Below the pieces are notes generated by a model. It made no database searches and had not been told where the DNA came from. It saw nothing but the letters and a program-made list of their open reading frames with translations. Shown here one piece after another: positions 9,251-18,472 of a stretch of 64,000 bases of DNA. The position numbers were made by a program, and so were the translations under genes. The DNA comes from Gemmatimonadota bacterium (lineage in GTDB: Bacteria; Gemmatimonadota; Gemmatimonadetes; Longimicrobiales; Gaopeijiaceae): the NCBI GenBank assembly GCA_029863525.1, contig JAOTVL010000002.1:1-64000 (forward strand), given 5' to 3'. Numbering within the stretch: the stretch's first letter is position 1; every line of letters begins with the position of its first letter.

Positions 9251-10183
9251 ATGTCCGATTCCACCGAAGCACGCCACCCGATCCGGGTCGTTTCTCAACG
9301 CACTGGGCTGTCTGCGCCCGTTCTTCGCGCCTGGGAGCGCCGCTATGGAGCCGTCGAGCCGTCCAGGAGTGAGGGAGGCCAGCGCCTCTACTCGGACGAG
9401 GACGTGCGTCGCCTTCAGCTCCTCGCGACCGCCGTCGACGGGGGACGGACGATTGGGCTCATCGCCGATCTGGGTACCCACGAGCTCCAAGCGCTGATCG
9501 ACGAAGATCGGGAGACTCCGGTGCAGGCCGTCGCAGACGCGATCGCGCCGGACGTGGACCGCGTCCGCACGGCGCTTCGATTGATCGAAGAAATGCGGAC
9601 CGAAGAGCTGGAGCAGTATCTCATGCGCACCGCGGTCGAGCTCCGTCCCCACGAATTGGTTGAGGGCCTCATGGTTCCCCTTCTCCAAGAAGTCGGCCGA
9701 GCCTGGCAGTCCGGACGCATACGGCCGAGCACCGAGCACATCGCCTCGGTCGCGATCCGCCGGTTCTTGGAATGGATCTCGACGACGAATCAGGCCGACC
9801 TGGAGGCGCCGCTCGCCGTCACGGGGACACCGTCGGGGCAGCGCCACGAGTTCGGGGCACTCCTCGCAGGCGTGGTTATCGCTTACGAGGGATGGCGTGT
9901 TCGTTTCCTCGGGCCCGATCTCCCGGCGTCCGAGATCGCCAGTGCGGGGGAGAAGCTGGGCGCTTCGATGGTCGCGCTTTCCGCTGTGCATCCCCGACTC
10001 GACTCAAGGGGTGTACAGGAGGTCTTGGAAGTGAGGCGGTTACTCGCCCCCTCGATCAAAGTCGTGATCGGCGGCGCGGGTGCTGAGCCGTACCGCGACG
10101 AGTGGAAGGCGGCGGGGATCATCCATCCGCCGAGCCTGTCCGGTTTCCGCGCTGTTCTCGCCGTCCCGGGCGACGCCAACTAG
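9251..10183 (+). CDS. MerR-family regulator with cobalamin-binding domain (CarH/LitR type)
   Basis: MerR HTH (IRVVSQRTGLSAPVLRAWERRYGAVEPSRSEGGQRLYSDEDVRRL), W-QSGRIRPST-EH (Wx9EH), B12 site GQRHEFG. Confidence 0.92.
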   Translation: MSDSTEARHPIRVVSQRTGLSAPVLRAWERRYGAVEPSRSEGGQRLYSDEDVRRLQLLATAVDGGRTIGLIADLGTHELQALIDEDRETPVQAVADAIAPDVDRVRTALRLIEEMRTEELEQYLMRTAVELRPHELVEGLMVPLLQEVGRAWQSGRIRPSTEHIASVAIRRFLEWISTTNQADLEAPLAVTGTPSGQRHEFGALLAGVVIAYEGWRVRFLGPDLPASEIASAGEKLGASMVALSAVHPRLDSRGVQEVLEVRRLLAPSIKVVIGGAGAEPYRDEWKAAGIIHPPSLSGFRAVLAVPGDAN

Positions 10184-11295
10184 AAGGCCGAGGCGCCCTC
10201 CCGTCGCGCCCACCGTCGCACGATCGCCGGATCTTCGGACCGAAGCTTGATTGGCAGGCGGCGAAGGTGCGCCGCGAGCAAGCCACGTGGCGTCAGCTCC
10301 CGGTCGATGATGCGCGCGATCGCCTCCTCTCGCTTCCAGAGGAATTCCAGTGCTTGCGCCTCCATCTGGAGCTGTCGCTTCTCGACCGACTCGTTCAAGG
10401 CGATCTCGAGACTGATGGTTGCCGTGGACCCCATCTTCCACAGCGAACGTCGGTGAGCCGTCACGTGCTGGGTGAAAGCGCCGGCGGAGCCCGCCTCCTC
10501 GATCGCTCTCGCGGCGTCGTTGATTCTGCGCTCGCTCGCTCCTCCGACGTTCTGATACGCGAGGAGACGACGAAGGACGTTCTCCGCGACGTCGCCATGG
10601 AGCTCGTAGACCTTGTCCGGCGTCCATGGATCGCAGCGCTGGCAGGGTACGCCCACACCGATTTTTCCGTCTGCCCCACGGAGGGGGTAGACCCACCAAC
10701 CCAGGTCATAGCGGAGCGCTCGCAACGTGCTCCTGCAGTAGGGACAGGTTTCTCGACCGTGCCACGCAGCCCAGCCGAAGCGCCGCCAGCGCACGACGTC
10801 CGCAACCGGCGTGTCCTGCCAGTCGATCGTGACCTCTCCATCGGAGAAGCCCACCGCATCGCCGATGACTTGGAGGGCGCCGAAGGTGTACGCGGCGACC
10901 TTGGATCGTCGGCTTTCGATGGCTTCCTTGCGCCGGCGCAGCTCGCGCCCGTACCTCCACCACGCTTGTTCCGCCAGCCCTGCCTCACCCACGCGCACGA
11001 GCGTCAGCGGGCCCGCACGCAGGAGTGCTACGTTGGCCGTATGGACCAAAGGGCGCGCTTGATCGCGGGCGAGCCGCTCGAGCTCGTAGAGGGCCGCCTC
11101 GCGCTCTTCGATCGGAGCCAAGTTCCATCGATCGCACCGCGAGCAGATCGCCCACAACCGACCGCGGACCGGGTCGAAGGCGATCCGGTTGCCACGACGC
11201 ATCCGCGCCATCTGGCCGTTTTCCGGAAAGGGCGCACGGCAAAAAATGCAGCGCGTGAAGAGCTGCGTCGTTGTCGCCGGTACCGTCGTCGTCAT
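10180..11295 (-). CDS. Hypothetical protein with two CxxC...CxxC zinc-ribbon-like modules
   Basis: CIFC...CSRC and CPYC...CQRC; likely start MTTTVPATTTQLFTRCIFC. Confidence 0.75.
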   Translation of the reverse strand: MTTTVPATTTQLFTRCIFCRAPFPENGQMARMRRGNRIAFDPVRGRLWAICSRCDRWNLAPIEEREAALYELERLARDQARPLVHTANVALLRAGPLTLVRVGEAGLAEQAWWRYGRELRRRKEAIESRRSKVAAYTFGALQVIGDAVGFSDGEVTIDWQDTPVADVVRWRRFGWAAWHGRETCPYCRSTLRALRYDLGWWVYPLRGADGKIGVGVPCQRCDPWTPDKVYELHGDVAENVLRRLLAYQNVGGASERRINDAARAIEEAGSAGAFTQHVTAHRRSLWKMGSTATISLEIALNESVEKRQLQMEAQALEFLWKREEAIARIIDRELTPRGLLAAHLRRLPIKLRSEDPAIVRRWARREGASAF

Positions 11296-11418
11296 CCTCG
11301 ACCCCCGGCGCAGCAGCGTGCGGCCGACCCGCACCTGCTTGCGCTTACCCTCGAAGATTACGAAGACGGAGGGACCAGCGCCAAATCTTCATCCGCCACC
11401 CCCAGGAGAACCCGGCCC

Positions 11419-12192
11419 ATGCACGACCCGTTTCGCGAAAGGAGCGCCCTCCGCCTGGACGGAAAAGTCGCGCTCGTGACCGGGGGGAGTCGGGGTATCG
11501 GAGCGGCGACCGCGCGAGCACTCGCGATCCGGGGCGCGCGGGTCGTCGTCACCCATCGCGACAGCGAGGAAGGCGCGCTCACCACCCTCCGTAGCCTCGA
11601 GGGGGAGGGTCACAGAGTCCTTCGGGCGGACGCCGCTGACACGGTCCAGCTCGAACGCATGGCGGCCGAGCTGACCGGAATCGAAGGGCGACTCGATGTC
11701 CTGGTGAACAACGCCGCCAGGACCCGCGTGATCCCGCACGGCGACCTCGAGGCGCTGGACGACGAGCTCTTCGACTTGATCATGCGTACCAACGTGCGCG
11801 GCCCGTTCGCGACGATTCGCGCCGTCCGACCGTTGCTCGACGCGGACGGAGGTGGAGTCATCGTGAACCTCTCTTCGCTCGCGGCAACCGCCGCCAACGG
11901 GAGTAACGTCGCCTATTGTGCGTCCAAGGCCGCCCTGGACAACATGACGCTCTCTCTGGCACGCGCGCTCGCACCGCGTGTGCGGGTGATGTCGGTGGCC
12001 CCCGGGTTGGTCGACACCGAGCTGACCAAAGGCTGGGATCCCGAACGACGACGGAGCATGATCGAACGTACCCCGCTGGGACGACTCGCCACGCCGGAGG
12101 ACGTTGCGGCGGCGGTGGTCGCCGCCGTGACCTCACTCCCTTCGACCACGGGCGCGGTTATCCCGGTCGACGGCGGGCGGATCTTGGGATGA
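11419..12192 (+). CDS. SDR family NAD(P)-dependent oxidoreductase
   Basis: VTGGSRGIGAATARAL, NNAA, YCASKAAL, GAVIPVDGGRILG. Confidence 0.92.
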   Translation: MHDPFRERSALRLDGKVALVTGGSRGIGAATARALAIRGARVVVTHRDSEEGALTTLRSLEGEGHRVLRADAADTVQLERMAAELTGIEGRLDVLVNNAARTRVIPHGDLEALDDELFDLIMRTNVRGPFATIRAVRPLLDADGGGVIVNLSSLAATAANGSNVAYCASKAALDNMTLSLARALAPRVRVMSVAPGLVDTELTKGWDPERRRSMIERTPLGRLATPEDVAAAVVAAVTSLPSTTGAVIPVDGGRILG

Positions 12193-12227
12193 GACGTCCG
12201 AGAGAGAAGCTCCGGGTCCCCGCAGAG

Positions 12228-12728
12228 TCAGCCGCCGGATGGCGCCGCCGCGATACACTCGATCTCGACCAGCGCGCCGAGCGCCAATCCGCTCCCTGCC
12301 AGCGCAGAACGGGCGGGCGGATCATTCGGAAAGTACTCCTGATAGACCGTGTTCACCGCGGCATAGTCGGCGATATCCGCGAGGAAGACCGTGCATTTGA
12401 TGAGGTCGTCGAGGGTGGCACCGGCCGCGTCGAGAACCGTGATGATGTTCTCCATGGTCTGCCGTGTCTCGGGCTCGACCCCACCCTCGACCAGCTGCGG
12501 CGGCGTGACGCCCGGAAGAGCGCCGAGCTGACCCGAGAGGAAGATCAGGTCGCCGCTCCGAATGGCGGAAGAAAAGACCGGCAATCGAGCCACACCCTCG
12601 GGCTGGATCACCTGTCGTCTCGTACTTTGGCTGGTCTGCGGCTCCCGATCCGTCCTTTGCTCGATCGTGCATCCCACGACCATCCACAAGACCCCGAGCG
12701 TGACGAGACCCCGAACACGTCGCCGCAT
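12228..12728 (-). CDS. RidA (YjgF/UK114) family protein with lipoprotein signal
   Basis: MRRRVRGLVTLGVLWMVVGC lipobox; RidA core GDLIFLSGQLG...PPARSALAGSGLALGALVEIECIAA. Confidence 0.88.
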   Translation of the reverse strand: MRRRVRGLVTLGVLWMVVGCTIEQRTDREPQTSQSTRRQVIQPEGVARLPVFSSAIRSGDLIFLSGQLGALPGVTPPQLVEGGVEPETRQTMENIITVLDAAGATLDDLIKCTVFLADIADYAAVNTVYQEYFPNDPPARSALAGSGLALGALVEIECIAAAPSGG

Positions 12729-12838
12729 TCCAACTCCTTTTCGATTCCGGACCAGGCATCGACGGGCCGCGAGCCCGACGGTGGTGACAAGGTCGCGTCG
12801 GTGGGCCGGACTCGCCAATCCCCGATCTCCCGCCGCTC

Positions 12839-14170
12839 ATGAACCGTCGAGAATTCACGCGCATGACCACGCTCGGCGCGGTCGTCTTCTCTCTTCCCGG
12901 CGCATCGCTCAACCGGCGTCCGGGCTCTTCAGGGCCTCAAGCGCTGACAGTCGATCGGTCGCGCCTGGAGCAAGGCATGCGCCGGCTGGCTACCTTCGGC
13001 GCGAACAGCGACGGTGGCATCGATCGGGTCGCCTTCAGCGATGCGAACATCGAGGCGCTTTCGTGGCTCGACGAGATGCTGGTCGAGGCCGGTTTCGCGA
13101 TCGAAAGGGATCTGGTCGGGAACTTGGTCGCCCGGAAGTCCGGGTCCCAACCCGGCCTTCTGCCCCTCGTGTTCGGATCGCACGTAGACTCCGTTCCCGG
13201 CGGGGGCAACTACGACGGGCAGGTGGGTGTGATGGGCGCGGTCGAGGTCGCGACCGTGCTCGCCGATGCTGGCCACACGACGCGCCACCCGCTGGAGGTC
13301 GTGGTCTTCACGAACGAAGAAGGCGGCAAGACGGGGAGCCGGGCCCTCGTCGGAGAGGTGGAGCCATTCGAGCTCGAAATCGAGACAGCGTCCGGGTACA
13401 CGATCGGAGAGGGGCTCAGGCGACTCGGCGGAGACCCGGACAGAATCTCTGAGGCCCGACGCCCCGAAGGGTCGATGACCGCCTTCCTCGAGCTGCACGT
13501 CGAGCAGGGCGCGGTGCTCCATGCAGACGGCATCGATATCGGCGTCGTCGAGGGCATCGTCGGAATCAAACGCTGGAACGTGACCGTCGACGGAACCACG
13601 AATCATGCAGGGACCACACCGATGGATCGGCGGGCCGACGCCCTGGTCGGGGCCGCGCGCTTCGTCGAAGCGACGTATCGGACCGCCCTCGAGCGGCCCG
13701 GACGTCAGGTCGCTACCGTGGGGAGGCTGGAGGCCGAACCCGGCGTGCCGAACGTGATTCCCGGCAGAGTCGGTCTCACGCTGGAGATCCGCGATCTGAC
13801 CATGGAGGGGATCGACGACACCTTCGCGGCGATCCGCGCCCGCGCGGACGAGATCGCCGAATCCACAGGGCTGAGATTCTCCTTCGAGCGCTTCTACACG
13901 AGTCGGGCCGCCCCGACCGATCCCCGCATCCGCGACGTGATCGCCGACGCCGCAGTCGAGTCGGGGCTCTCCTTCCAACGCATGCCGTCGGGTGCGGGGC
14001 ACGACGCCCAGAGCATGGCTCTCCTCGGGCCCGTCGGAATGGTGTTCGTCCCGTCGGTGGACGGAATCAGCCACGCTCCGGAGGAGCGAACGGAGCTCGA
14101 CGACGTGGTGAACGGCTCGAACGTTCTCTTGCGGACCATCCTCACGCTCGACGCGCGGGGGGTGGAGTAG
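12839..14170 (+). CDS. M20-family Zn-dependent amidohydrolase (N-carbamoyl-L-amino acid hydrolase/allantoate amidohydrolase type), Tat-like signal
   Basis: MNRREFTRMTTLGAVVFSLPGA; FGSHVDSVPGGGNYDG, VFTNEEGGKTGSRAL, LELHVEQG, SGAGHDAQSM. Confidence 0.9.
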   Translation: MNRREFTRMTTLGAVVFSLPGASLNRRPGSSGPQALTVDRSRLEQGMRRLATFGANSDGGIDRVAFSDANIEALSWLDEMLVEAGFAIERDLVGNLVARKSGSQPGLLPLVFGSHVDSVPGGGNYDGQVGVMGAVEVATVLADAGHTTRHPLEVVVFTNEEGGKTGSRALVGEVEPFELEIETASGYTIGEGLRRLGGDPDRISEARRPEGSMTAFLELHVEQGAVLHADGIDIGVVEGIVGIKRWNVTVDGTTNHAGTTPMDRRADALVGAARFVEATYRTALERPGRQVATVGRLEAEPGVPNVIPGRVGLTLEIRDLTMEGIDDTFAAIRARADEIAESTGLRFSFERFYTSRAAPTDPRIRDVIADAAVESGLSFQRMPSGAGHDAQSMALLGPVGMVFVPSVDGISHAPEERTELDDVVNGSNVLLRTILTLDARGVE

Positions 14171-14171
14171 C

Positions 14172-14939
14172 ATGCCCGGACCCCTCCCCGGAGCTGGGAG
14201 TCCGGCGCGCGCGGTCGCCGCCCTTGGGTTGATCGCTTGGGTCGGTAGCGCAGCATGCCCATCCCCGCTTGACGCCCAGTCGCCGGTCGAAGGCGAGGTG
14301 CGCCAGCTCGTGACGTTCCGACTGCTTCCGGGCCGATCGGCCGAGGTCTCCGAAATCTTCCGCGAGCAGGCGCTCCCCCTCTACGAGCGTAACGAGGCCA
14401 TGCTCTCATTCCGTGGCTTCCGGGAGGTCGAGAGCCCGGTCGCACTCGACCTGATCGTCGTGAGCGCGTTTCGCGGGATGGCGGGCATGGACGACTCGAA
14501 CGAAGCGCTGCGTTCCCTCGCCGCCGAGCGAGGGACGAGCATCGGCGGGGTGTACGGGTCGATCGCGGCCGCGAGCTCAGGCCACGACGATCAGTTCGTC
14601 GAGATGCTGGCACACCTTTCCCACGGCGACGCTTCCGACCGCCCCCTGGTCGCCTTGGTCTGGTACCGCCTTCTTCCCGGTGAAGGCGGCCGTTTCGAGC
14701 GAACCCTGGGCGACCGGATCGTTCCTTGGGAGCGCGAAACAGGGACCCCGTCGGCGACCGGGCGCTTCCTCGTTTCAGACGGCTGGCACTATCTCCGCTT
14801 CCTCGGCTTCGCCTCGCTTGCCGACTACCACGCGTACTGGAAGGGTGTAGACGCCGAGGGACACGATTACCTCGACGGGATTACCGCCGTCCGGCGCGAG
14901 GTCATCGTGGCGCCGGTGCCCGAGCTCTCGGTCCGGTAG
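14172..14939 (+). CDS. Secreted NIPSNAP/ABM-like protein, two repeats
   Basis: Two similar halves (RQLVTFRLLPGRSAEVSEIFREQALPLYER and VALVWYRLLPGEGGRFERTLGDRIVPWERE); N-terminal signal-like segment. Confidence 0.6.
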   Translation: MPGPLPGAGSPARAVAALGLIAWVGSAACPSPLDAQSPVEGEVRQLVTFRLLPGRSAEVSEIFREQALPLYERNEAMLSFRGFREVESPVALDLIVVSAFRGMAGMDDSNEALRSLAAERGTSIGGVYGSIAAASSGHDDQFVEMLAHLSHGDASDRPLVALVWYRLLPGEGGRFERTLGDRIVPWERETGTPSATGRFLVSDGWHYLRFLGFASLADYHAYWKGVDAEGHDYLDGITAVRREVIVAPVPELSVR

Positions 14940-14954
14940 TGGGCGCGCATTTCG

Positions 14955-16175
14955 TCACGTGGCCGGCGCGCCCTTCGTATCGTTCACCCGCTGGAGGAGC
15001 AAGGCACCGATTACGAACAGGATGCTGATCGACATCACCGCGAGCTTCTGATTTCCCCCGGTCACGAGCGCGACCTGGCCGAAGACGAGCGGACCGATGA
15101 CCGAGGACGACTTCCCGCACAGCGCGTAGAACCCGAACATCTCCGATTCGCGACCGTCCGGGATGAGACGGGCCATGAACGCCCGGCTCGCCGCTTGGAC
15201 CGATCCGAGACCGAACCCGGCCACCATCCCGAGCGCGGTGAAGGCGGCCTTCGACTCGACGAAAAAGATCCCGAGGGCCACCGCGATCCAGAGCATGAGG
15301 ACACCGGTCACGACCTTCTTGGGTCCGAGCGTGTCCGTCGGTCTGGCCAGCGCGAACGCGCCGGCGAGCGCCGCCATCTGGATCGCGAGATAGAGGTAAA
15401 TCAGCTCATTCTGCTCGAAACCGAAGGTGGTGGAAGCGAGCGTACTCGACATGTAGATCGCGGTGAGCACACCGTCGATATAGAAGAAGAACGCCAACAG
15501 GAAGCGGCGCAGCTCACGTTCTCTGAGCACCTCTTCCCACAGGGACCGAAAGCTCGTGACTCCCCACCGTGCAGCCTGCGCGACGGACATCTCGCCCGCC
15601 TGATCGGAGGGCAAGTAGACAAAGGAAGGAATCGAGAAGACGATGAAGAAGAGCGCGACCATGACCCACACCAGCTGAATCGTCGTCGTCGCGAAGGGAA
15701 GCGCCAGGACCAATCCGAGGGCGGAGCCCAAATACCCGATTCCGAAGCCGAGACCGGAGACCCGACCCTGGTCTCCGGACGGCGCGATGTCCGGCAGGTA
15801 CGCGTTGTAGAAGACCAGACTCGACTCGAAACCGACGTTCGCGAGGAGGAACAGAACGAAGGCGTACACCACGAGCCCGGGTCCGAGCGTGGTGAAGAGC
15901 GCTACCGCCGTCACGCACATGGCGACGTAGAATCCCATGAAGCGCTTCCTGACGCCCGCACGATCCGCGATCGCTCCCAGCACGGGGGCACTCAACGCCA
16001 CGATGAGCGCGGACATCGACACCGCCCTGCCCCACCACGCGTCGCCCTCACCCGCCTCGTTACCGACGACCACTTCAATGAAGTAGATCTGGAAGACGAC
16101 GCTCACGATGACGGCGGGGAAGACCGAGTTCGCGAAGTCGAACAGGGCCCAGGCACCGACCTGCTTCTTGTTCAT
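14955..16175 (-). CDS. MFS transporter, UMF1/Atg22-like family
   Basis: MNKKQVGAWALFDFANSVFPAVIVSVVFQIYF; 12-TM pattern typical of UMF1. Confidence 0.88.
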   Translation of the reverse strand: MNKKQVGAWALFDFANSVFPAVIVSVVFQIYFIEVVVGNEAGEGDAWWGRAVSMSALIVALSAPVLGAIADRAGVRKRFMGFYVAMCVTAVALFTTLGPGLVVYAFVLFLLANVGFESSLVFYNAYLPDIAPSGDQGRVSGLGFGIGYLGSALGLVLALPFATTTIQLVWVMVALFFIVFSIPSFVYLPSDQAGEMSVAQAARWGVTSFRSLWEEVLRERELRRFLLAFFFYIDGVLTAIYMSSTLASTTFGFEQNELIYLYLAIQMAALAGAFALARPTDTLGPKKVVTGVLMLWIAVALGIFFVESKAAFTALGMVAGFGLGSVQAASRAFMARLIPDGRESEMFGFYALCGKSSSVIGPLVFGQVALVTGGNQKLAVMSISILFVIGALLLQRVNDTKGAPAT

Positions 16176-16362
16176 GAACGCTCCGTACGGATGAGTCCGC
16201 CCAGGGTACACCGGCGCGAAGGGGAGCGTAAGCCCACCGGTGGGAGGGCGTAGAGCCGGTCCGAGCAGCCATCCCGTTGCCACAGTCGGAGGGCTTCGCG
16301 AAGCTCAGGTGTTGACGGGTGAGTCACCCCGTCGCCCTCGTCGCGCACAGAGTCGACCACTC

Positions 16363-17139
16363 ATGAATCGTCTTGTGGGGAAGCGCGTCCTGATTACCGG
16401 TGCCTCCTCCGGTATCGGGGCGGCATGCGCGCGGCATTTCGCCGAGCGCGGCTCGGACCTACTCCTGTCGGCGCGACGAATCGATCGCTTGAGGGATCTC
16501 ACGTCCGAGCTCGCGAAGGAGCACGGGATCGACGCCCGAGCGCACCAACTGGACGTGACTGACCGGGACGCGGTCTTCTCGTACGTCGACGGCCTCGTCG
16601 AGGAACACCTCTTCCCCGACATCCTGGTGAACAACGCCGGGAAAGGCCGCGGGCTCGACAAGCTCCAGGACGGCTCGACCCGCGACTGGGACGAGATGAT
16701 CGACACCAACCTCAAGGGACTTCTCTACGTGACCCGTGCCGTGCTTCCCGTGATGCTCGCCCGGGACTCGGGTCATGTCATCCACATCGGGAGCATCGCC
16801 GGGCGATGGGTCTACCCGAAGAACGCGGTCTACAATGCCACCAAGTTCGCCGTGCGTGCGCTGAGCGAAGCGATGAACATCGACCTGCTGGGCACGAAGA
16901 TCCGGGTCTCGAGTGTCGACCCCGGTCTCACGGAGACGGAGTTCAGTGAGGTCCGCTTCGATGGCGACACGCAGCGCGCCGCGACTGTCTATGCGGAGAC
17001 CGTGCCGCTCGCCGCCGATGACGTCGCTGACGCTGTCATCTACGTGGCCAACGCCCCGCCGCACGTCGACATCTTCAATCTGGTCCTGATGCCGACCGCC
17101 CAACGGTACCCCGGGTTCATGGACCGGGCGGGGGATTGA
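16363..17139 (+). CDS. SDR family oxidoreductase (YdfG-like)
   Basis: VLITGASSGIGAACARHFAERG, ILVNNAGKGRG, YNATKFAVRALSEAM. Confidence 0.92.
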   Translation: MNRLVGKRVLITGASSGIGAACARHFAERGSDLLLSARRIDRLRDLTSELAKEHGIDARAHQLDVTDRDAVFSYVDGLVEEHLFPDILVNNAGKGRGLDKLQDGSTRDWDEMIDTNLKGLLYVTRAVLPVMLARDSGHVIHIGSIAGRWVYPKNAVYNATKFAVRALSEAMNIDLLGTKIRVSSVDPGLTETEFSEVRFDGDTQRAATVYAETVPLAADDVADAVIYVANAPPHVDIFNLVLMPTAQRYPGFMDRAGD

Positions 17140-18341
17140 GCGAGACGAGTCGGAACGCCTCGTCGCAGTACCTCATCGTCTTCACGCTTTGGCTCCTGGT
17201 CTTCTCGTCGGCGAGTCAGACCATGATCCTCTCCCCGATCCTACCCACGATCGGGGAACAGCTCGATATCGCGGACGCGGTCCTGGGGACGCTCGTCTCG
17301 GTCTATTCGATCATGGTCGGGATCTTCGCGATTCTCGCCGGTCCCGTTTCAGACAAGATCGGACGTCGACGCATTCTGATTTTGGGTTGTGGTGCGATGA
17401 CCGTCGCGCTCACGCTTCACGGGTTCGTCACCGGCTACTACTCCTTCATCACGGTACGGATCTTGGCTGGGTGCGCGGGCGGCATCCTGAGCGGCGCCGC
17501 CGTCTCGTACATCGGAGATTACTTCCCGTACGAGCGGCGCGGCTGGGCGACGGGGTGGGTCATGAGCGGGGCCGCGTTCGGCCAGATCATCGGCATCCCT
17601 CTCGGAATCGTCATGGCCGCGCGGTGGGGGTTTCGATCGCCGTTCTACATGTTCGCGGCGACCATGGCGATCACCGTCTTCCTCCTCTTCTTCCGGGTGC
17701 CCCAGCCCGACGTGCGATTGAGTCGACACCGCCTCTCCGTCGGGAAGGCGGCCGCCGACTACCTGGACATGCTCCGGCGGCCCGAGATCGCGTGGGCGGC
17801 CGCGGCCTTCTTCATGATGTTTCTCGGCGTCTCGATCTACGTCATCTATCTGCCCACTTGGCTCGAACGCGACGTGGGCATCACGGGGGACCAGATCGCG
17901 CTCATGTTCTTGTTCGGTGGGATCGCCAACGTCATGACCGGCCCTCAGGCCGGACGACTCTCGGACCGGATCGGACGGAAGGGCATCATCCTCATGGCGT
18001 GCATCGGTCTGTCGATCCTCATGGTCGCCACGGTGCCTTTCGTGACCGACCCCCTGACCGCGTACGTCTTCTTCTTCGTCATCATGATTCTCGTGGCCAT
18101 GCGCATCAGCCCGTTCTCCGCGCTGCTGACCGCCCTTGTCTCGGACGACCGCAGGGGTGCTCTCATGAGTCTGACCGTCGCGCTCGGTCAGCTCGGCTTC
18201 GCCCTCGGTGGCGCGATCGCCGGTCCTCTCTACGCCGACGTGGGCTACGCGTCGAACACCATCCTCGGTGCCGGCTCAGTCCTCCTGATGGGTCTGATCG
18301 TGTGGTTCTTCATCCCGGAGCCGACCCCCCACGCGAGGTGA
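17136..18341 (+). CDS. MFS transporter
   Basis: TTG start overlapping the SDR stop (TTGA); GPVSDKIGRRRILILG, GRLSDRIGRKGIILM. Confidence 0.9.
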   Translation: MSETSRNASSQYLIVFTLWLLVFSSASQTMILSPILPTIGEQLDIADAVLGTLVSVYSIMVGIFAILAGPVSDKIGRRRILILGCGAMTVALTLHGFVTGYYSFITVRILAGCAGGILSGAAVSYIGDYFPYERRGWATGWVMSGAAFGQIIGIPLGIVMAARWGFRSPFYMFAATMAITVFLLFFRVPQPDVRLSRHRLSVGKAAADYLDMLRRPEIAWAAAAFFMMFLGVSIYVIYLPTWLERDVGITGDQIALMFLFGGIANVMTGPQAGRLSDRIGRKGIILMACIGLSILMVATVPFVTDPLTAYVFFFVIMILVAMRISPFSALLTALVSDDRRGALMSLTVALGQLGFALGGAIAGPLYADVGYASNTILGAGSVLLMGLIVWFFIPEPTPHAR

Positions 18342-18393
18342 AACGACCAGGGCCGGCACCCCACTCCTCGAGCGCGTCCTCGGAAAGAATCCC

Positions 18394-18422
18394 CTGACGA
18401 GCCCATAGCCAAAGCCTATCTT
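18394..18422 (+). promoter_or_regulatory. Predicted promoter CTGACG-N17-TATCTT upstream of the REC/PIG-L gene
   Basis: 4/6 matches in both hexamers with 17-bp spacing. Confidence 0.45.
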
Positions 18423-18472
18423 CCCGTAGTCGACAGCATCGCGCGCCGAAGCACCTTCAACCGGTACCACCT

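Noticed and set aside
10102-11418. Upstream extension of the SDR ORF 10102..12192
   Set aside because: Antisense to the CxxC protein; the SDR fold starts at 11419
12929-14173. 414-aa minus-strand ORF antisense to the M20 hydrolase
   Set aside because: His/Arg/Asp-rich shadow composition; the sense frame is a clear M20 enzyme
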